Part shown: positions 63,201 through 64,000 of the stretch, in pieces
Layout of the letters: every line of letters starts with the position of its first letter
How positions within the stretch are numbered: position 1 is the stretch's first letter
Assembly: GCA_019918135.1 (NCBI GenBank)
Contig: WBZZ01003268.1
Location: forward strand, 1 to 64,000
DNA length: 64,000 nucleotides
Direction: 5' to 3'
Source: Paulinella micropora
Taxonomy: Eukaryota; Cercozoa; Imbricatea; Euglyphida; Paulinellidae
The notes under the pieces: generated by a model
What the model was told of the DNA's origin: nothing
The model's database searches: none
Seen by the model: the letters and a program-made list of their open reading frames with translations, nothing else
Position numbers and translations under genes: made by a program

Positions 63201-64000
63201 AAAGAAATATTCACTAATTTAGTGAAAGGACCTAAGTTCAGAACAGCTAACAGTATCATAACCACATCCCTGAAAGGGAAGATATCAGTACAGTTAGCGG
63301 GAGTCAGAGGAGATAGACGTAGTTGCTAGAAATGCAGTTTATAACCCAGACCTGCCCTATACTCTTATATCTACTGCCACATGGGATAATGCAGGAAATG
63401 CAGTACTGCATCAGAATGGACAGATCATTTGCTGGATAAGCCCATTCCAGTCGATAAGGGAGCAATACTAGCTCAAGGACGCAGAGCACAAAACAACATA
63501 TAGTACGTCTGGGATAAGCCTGGCAGTAAGCAACTAGACCGAATCTCATCTTTGACCCACACACAGGAAAGTAAGTCAGTAATAGGAAGAAACATGCAAA
63601 GCCGAAGAGTCGTAAAAAGAAACACGTAAACCATAGCGCCACATCGATACCCACACAACAATGCATCGCACCAAATGCTATCACAGACTATCTATTTTGC
63701 GGCAATATGTCTGCGTGTGTGTGTGGATGGGGATGTGATCATGGATGCAACTATGTGCCTTATGTGTATGAATGTGACACTGAACTTGGAGAAAGAGCTG
63801 ACGACAATACTTACAATTGATCATACCTTTTGCCTGTTGTTTGTCCTGATGCAAGCAAAAAAATCCATTTCGTTATACTTCATCGCATGGCTCTACACAG
63901 AGGCGGAGAAGCAATGGATAGATTAGCCAAATCTCAGGGATGGACGTTCGTAGGGAAGGATTGGAGGGAGGCAGTAAGAAAATGTGAGTGTTGCAATCAA
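60240..64000 (+). mobile_element. Second LTR-type (copia-like) element, broken, runs off right edge
   Basis: Parts in order: a gag-like region from about 60,250 (SVTQGELDEEEGLRKEEEKN, AILPAEDD-type capsid sequence, then a Cys-rich segment CYCCKQARHMCYECT); basic/acidic linkers; a region with CEGIVRDTGKRCKWTLC, which echoes the RC...C motif of the left-hand element; a protease-like segment near 63,150-63,300; and an HHCC integrase-type zinc region at the very edge (ALHRGGEAMDRLAK ... CECC). Several breaks (about eight). Order and motifs suggest a relative of the copia-type element at 48.6-53.9 kb, in opposite orientation. Its right half is outside the window. Confidence 0.55.

Noticed and set aside
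1-64000. tRNA genes
   Set aside because: No convincing A-box/B-box pair with a cloverleaf was noticed on either strand, though a reading by eye could miss one.

Overview
The window holds two very different kinds of DNA that meet at about 48,560. Positions 1-48,560 look like an integrated, partly decayed large DNA virus of the herpesvirus/mirusvirus lineage (Duplodnaviria). Positions 48,560-64,000 look like eukaryotic nuclear DNA made mostly of transposable elements. The key evidence for the virus is a herpesvirus-type packaging terminase at the left edge, with Walker A, Walker B and the start of the nuclease domain in one open frame of 458 codons. Around it lie genes for a membrane glycoprotein, a very large Cys-rich surface protein, Golgi-type glycosyltransferases and ubiquitin-ligase-type proteins, plus spliced genes. 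I favour a mirusvirus-like element in a unicellular eukaryote (thraustochytrids are a known host group). A malacoherpesvirus-type element in an invertebrate is the main alternative. No host gene or rRNA is present to settle it.

Layout of the virus-like part: 0-5.7 kb terminase, an unknown gene, an F-box/LRR gene, a two-pass membrane glycoprotein and a Cys-rich small protein. 5.7-7.0 kb is a large inverted-repeat structure: CA-rich DNA, a palindrome with three stem-loops at 25-bp spacing, then TG-rich DNA. It resembles a replication origin. 7.2-12.1 kb has a gene whose first exon copies the histone H3 tail, then a 2.2-kb tandem duplication carrying a polytopic membrane protein. 12.1-20.4 kb has an SR-rich spliced gene, a coiled-coil RING gene, a RING/Sel1 gene and a Kelch gene. 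21.7-28.6 kb has two larger genes (one FtsJ-methyltransferase-like) and small basic or unknown genes. 28.5-32.7 kb has two glycosyltransferases, a membrane protein and a Cys-rich protein. 33.2-45.4 kb has a kinase-like gene, a 275-bp palindromic repeat array, an unknown gene, a 2-oxoglutarate-dioxygenase-like gene, an intact unknown gene and the large surface protein. 45.4-48.6 kb is a second, nearly identical copy of 29.55-32.72 kb.

That second copy ends inside a Ty1/copia-type pol region, so the window appears to contain one end of the integrated element. Right of it are the remaining copia-type element (minus strand), a repeat-rich 2-kb stretch, a DNA transposon with a DDE-like transposase of a family I cannot name, and a second LTR-type element (plus strand) running off the right edge.

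Taken together, the virus-like genes suggest a nuclear virus: packaging motor, spliced genes, short leader introns just before several start codons, an H3-tail mimic, several predicted E3-ligase adaptors, and its own surface-glycosylation enzymes. Many genes are interrupted (roughly 15-25 breaks in all), although terminase, one GT25, the 337-aa gene and several small genes look whole. Long G and C homopolymers are common between genes, so some interruptions may be sequencing errors.
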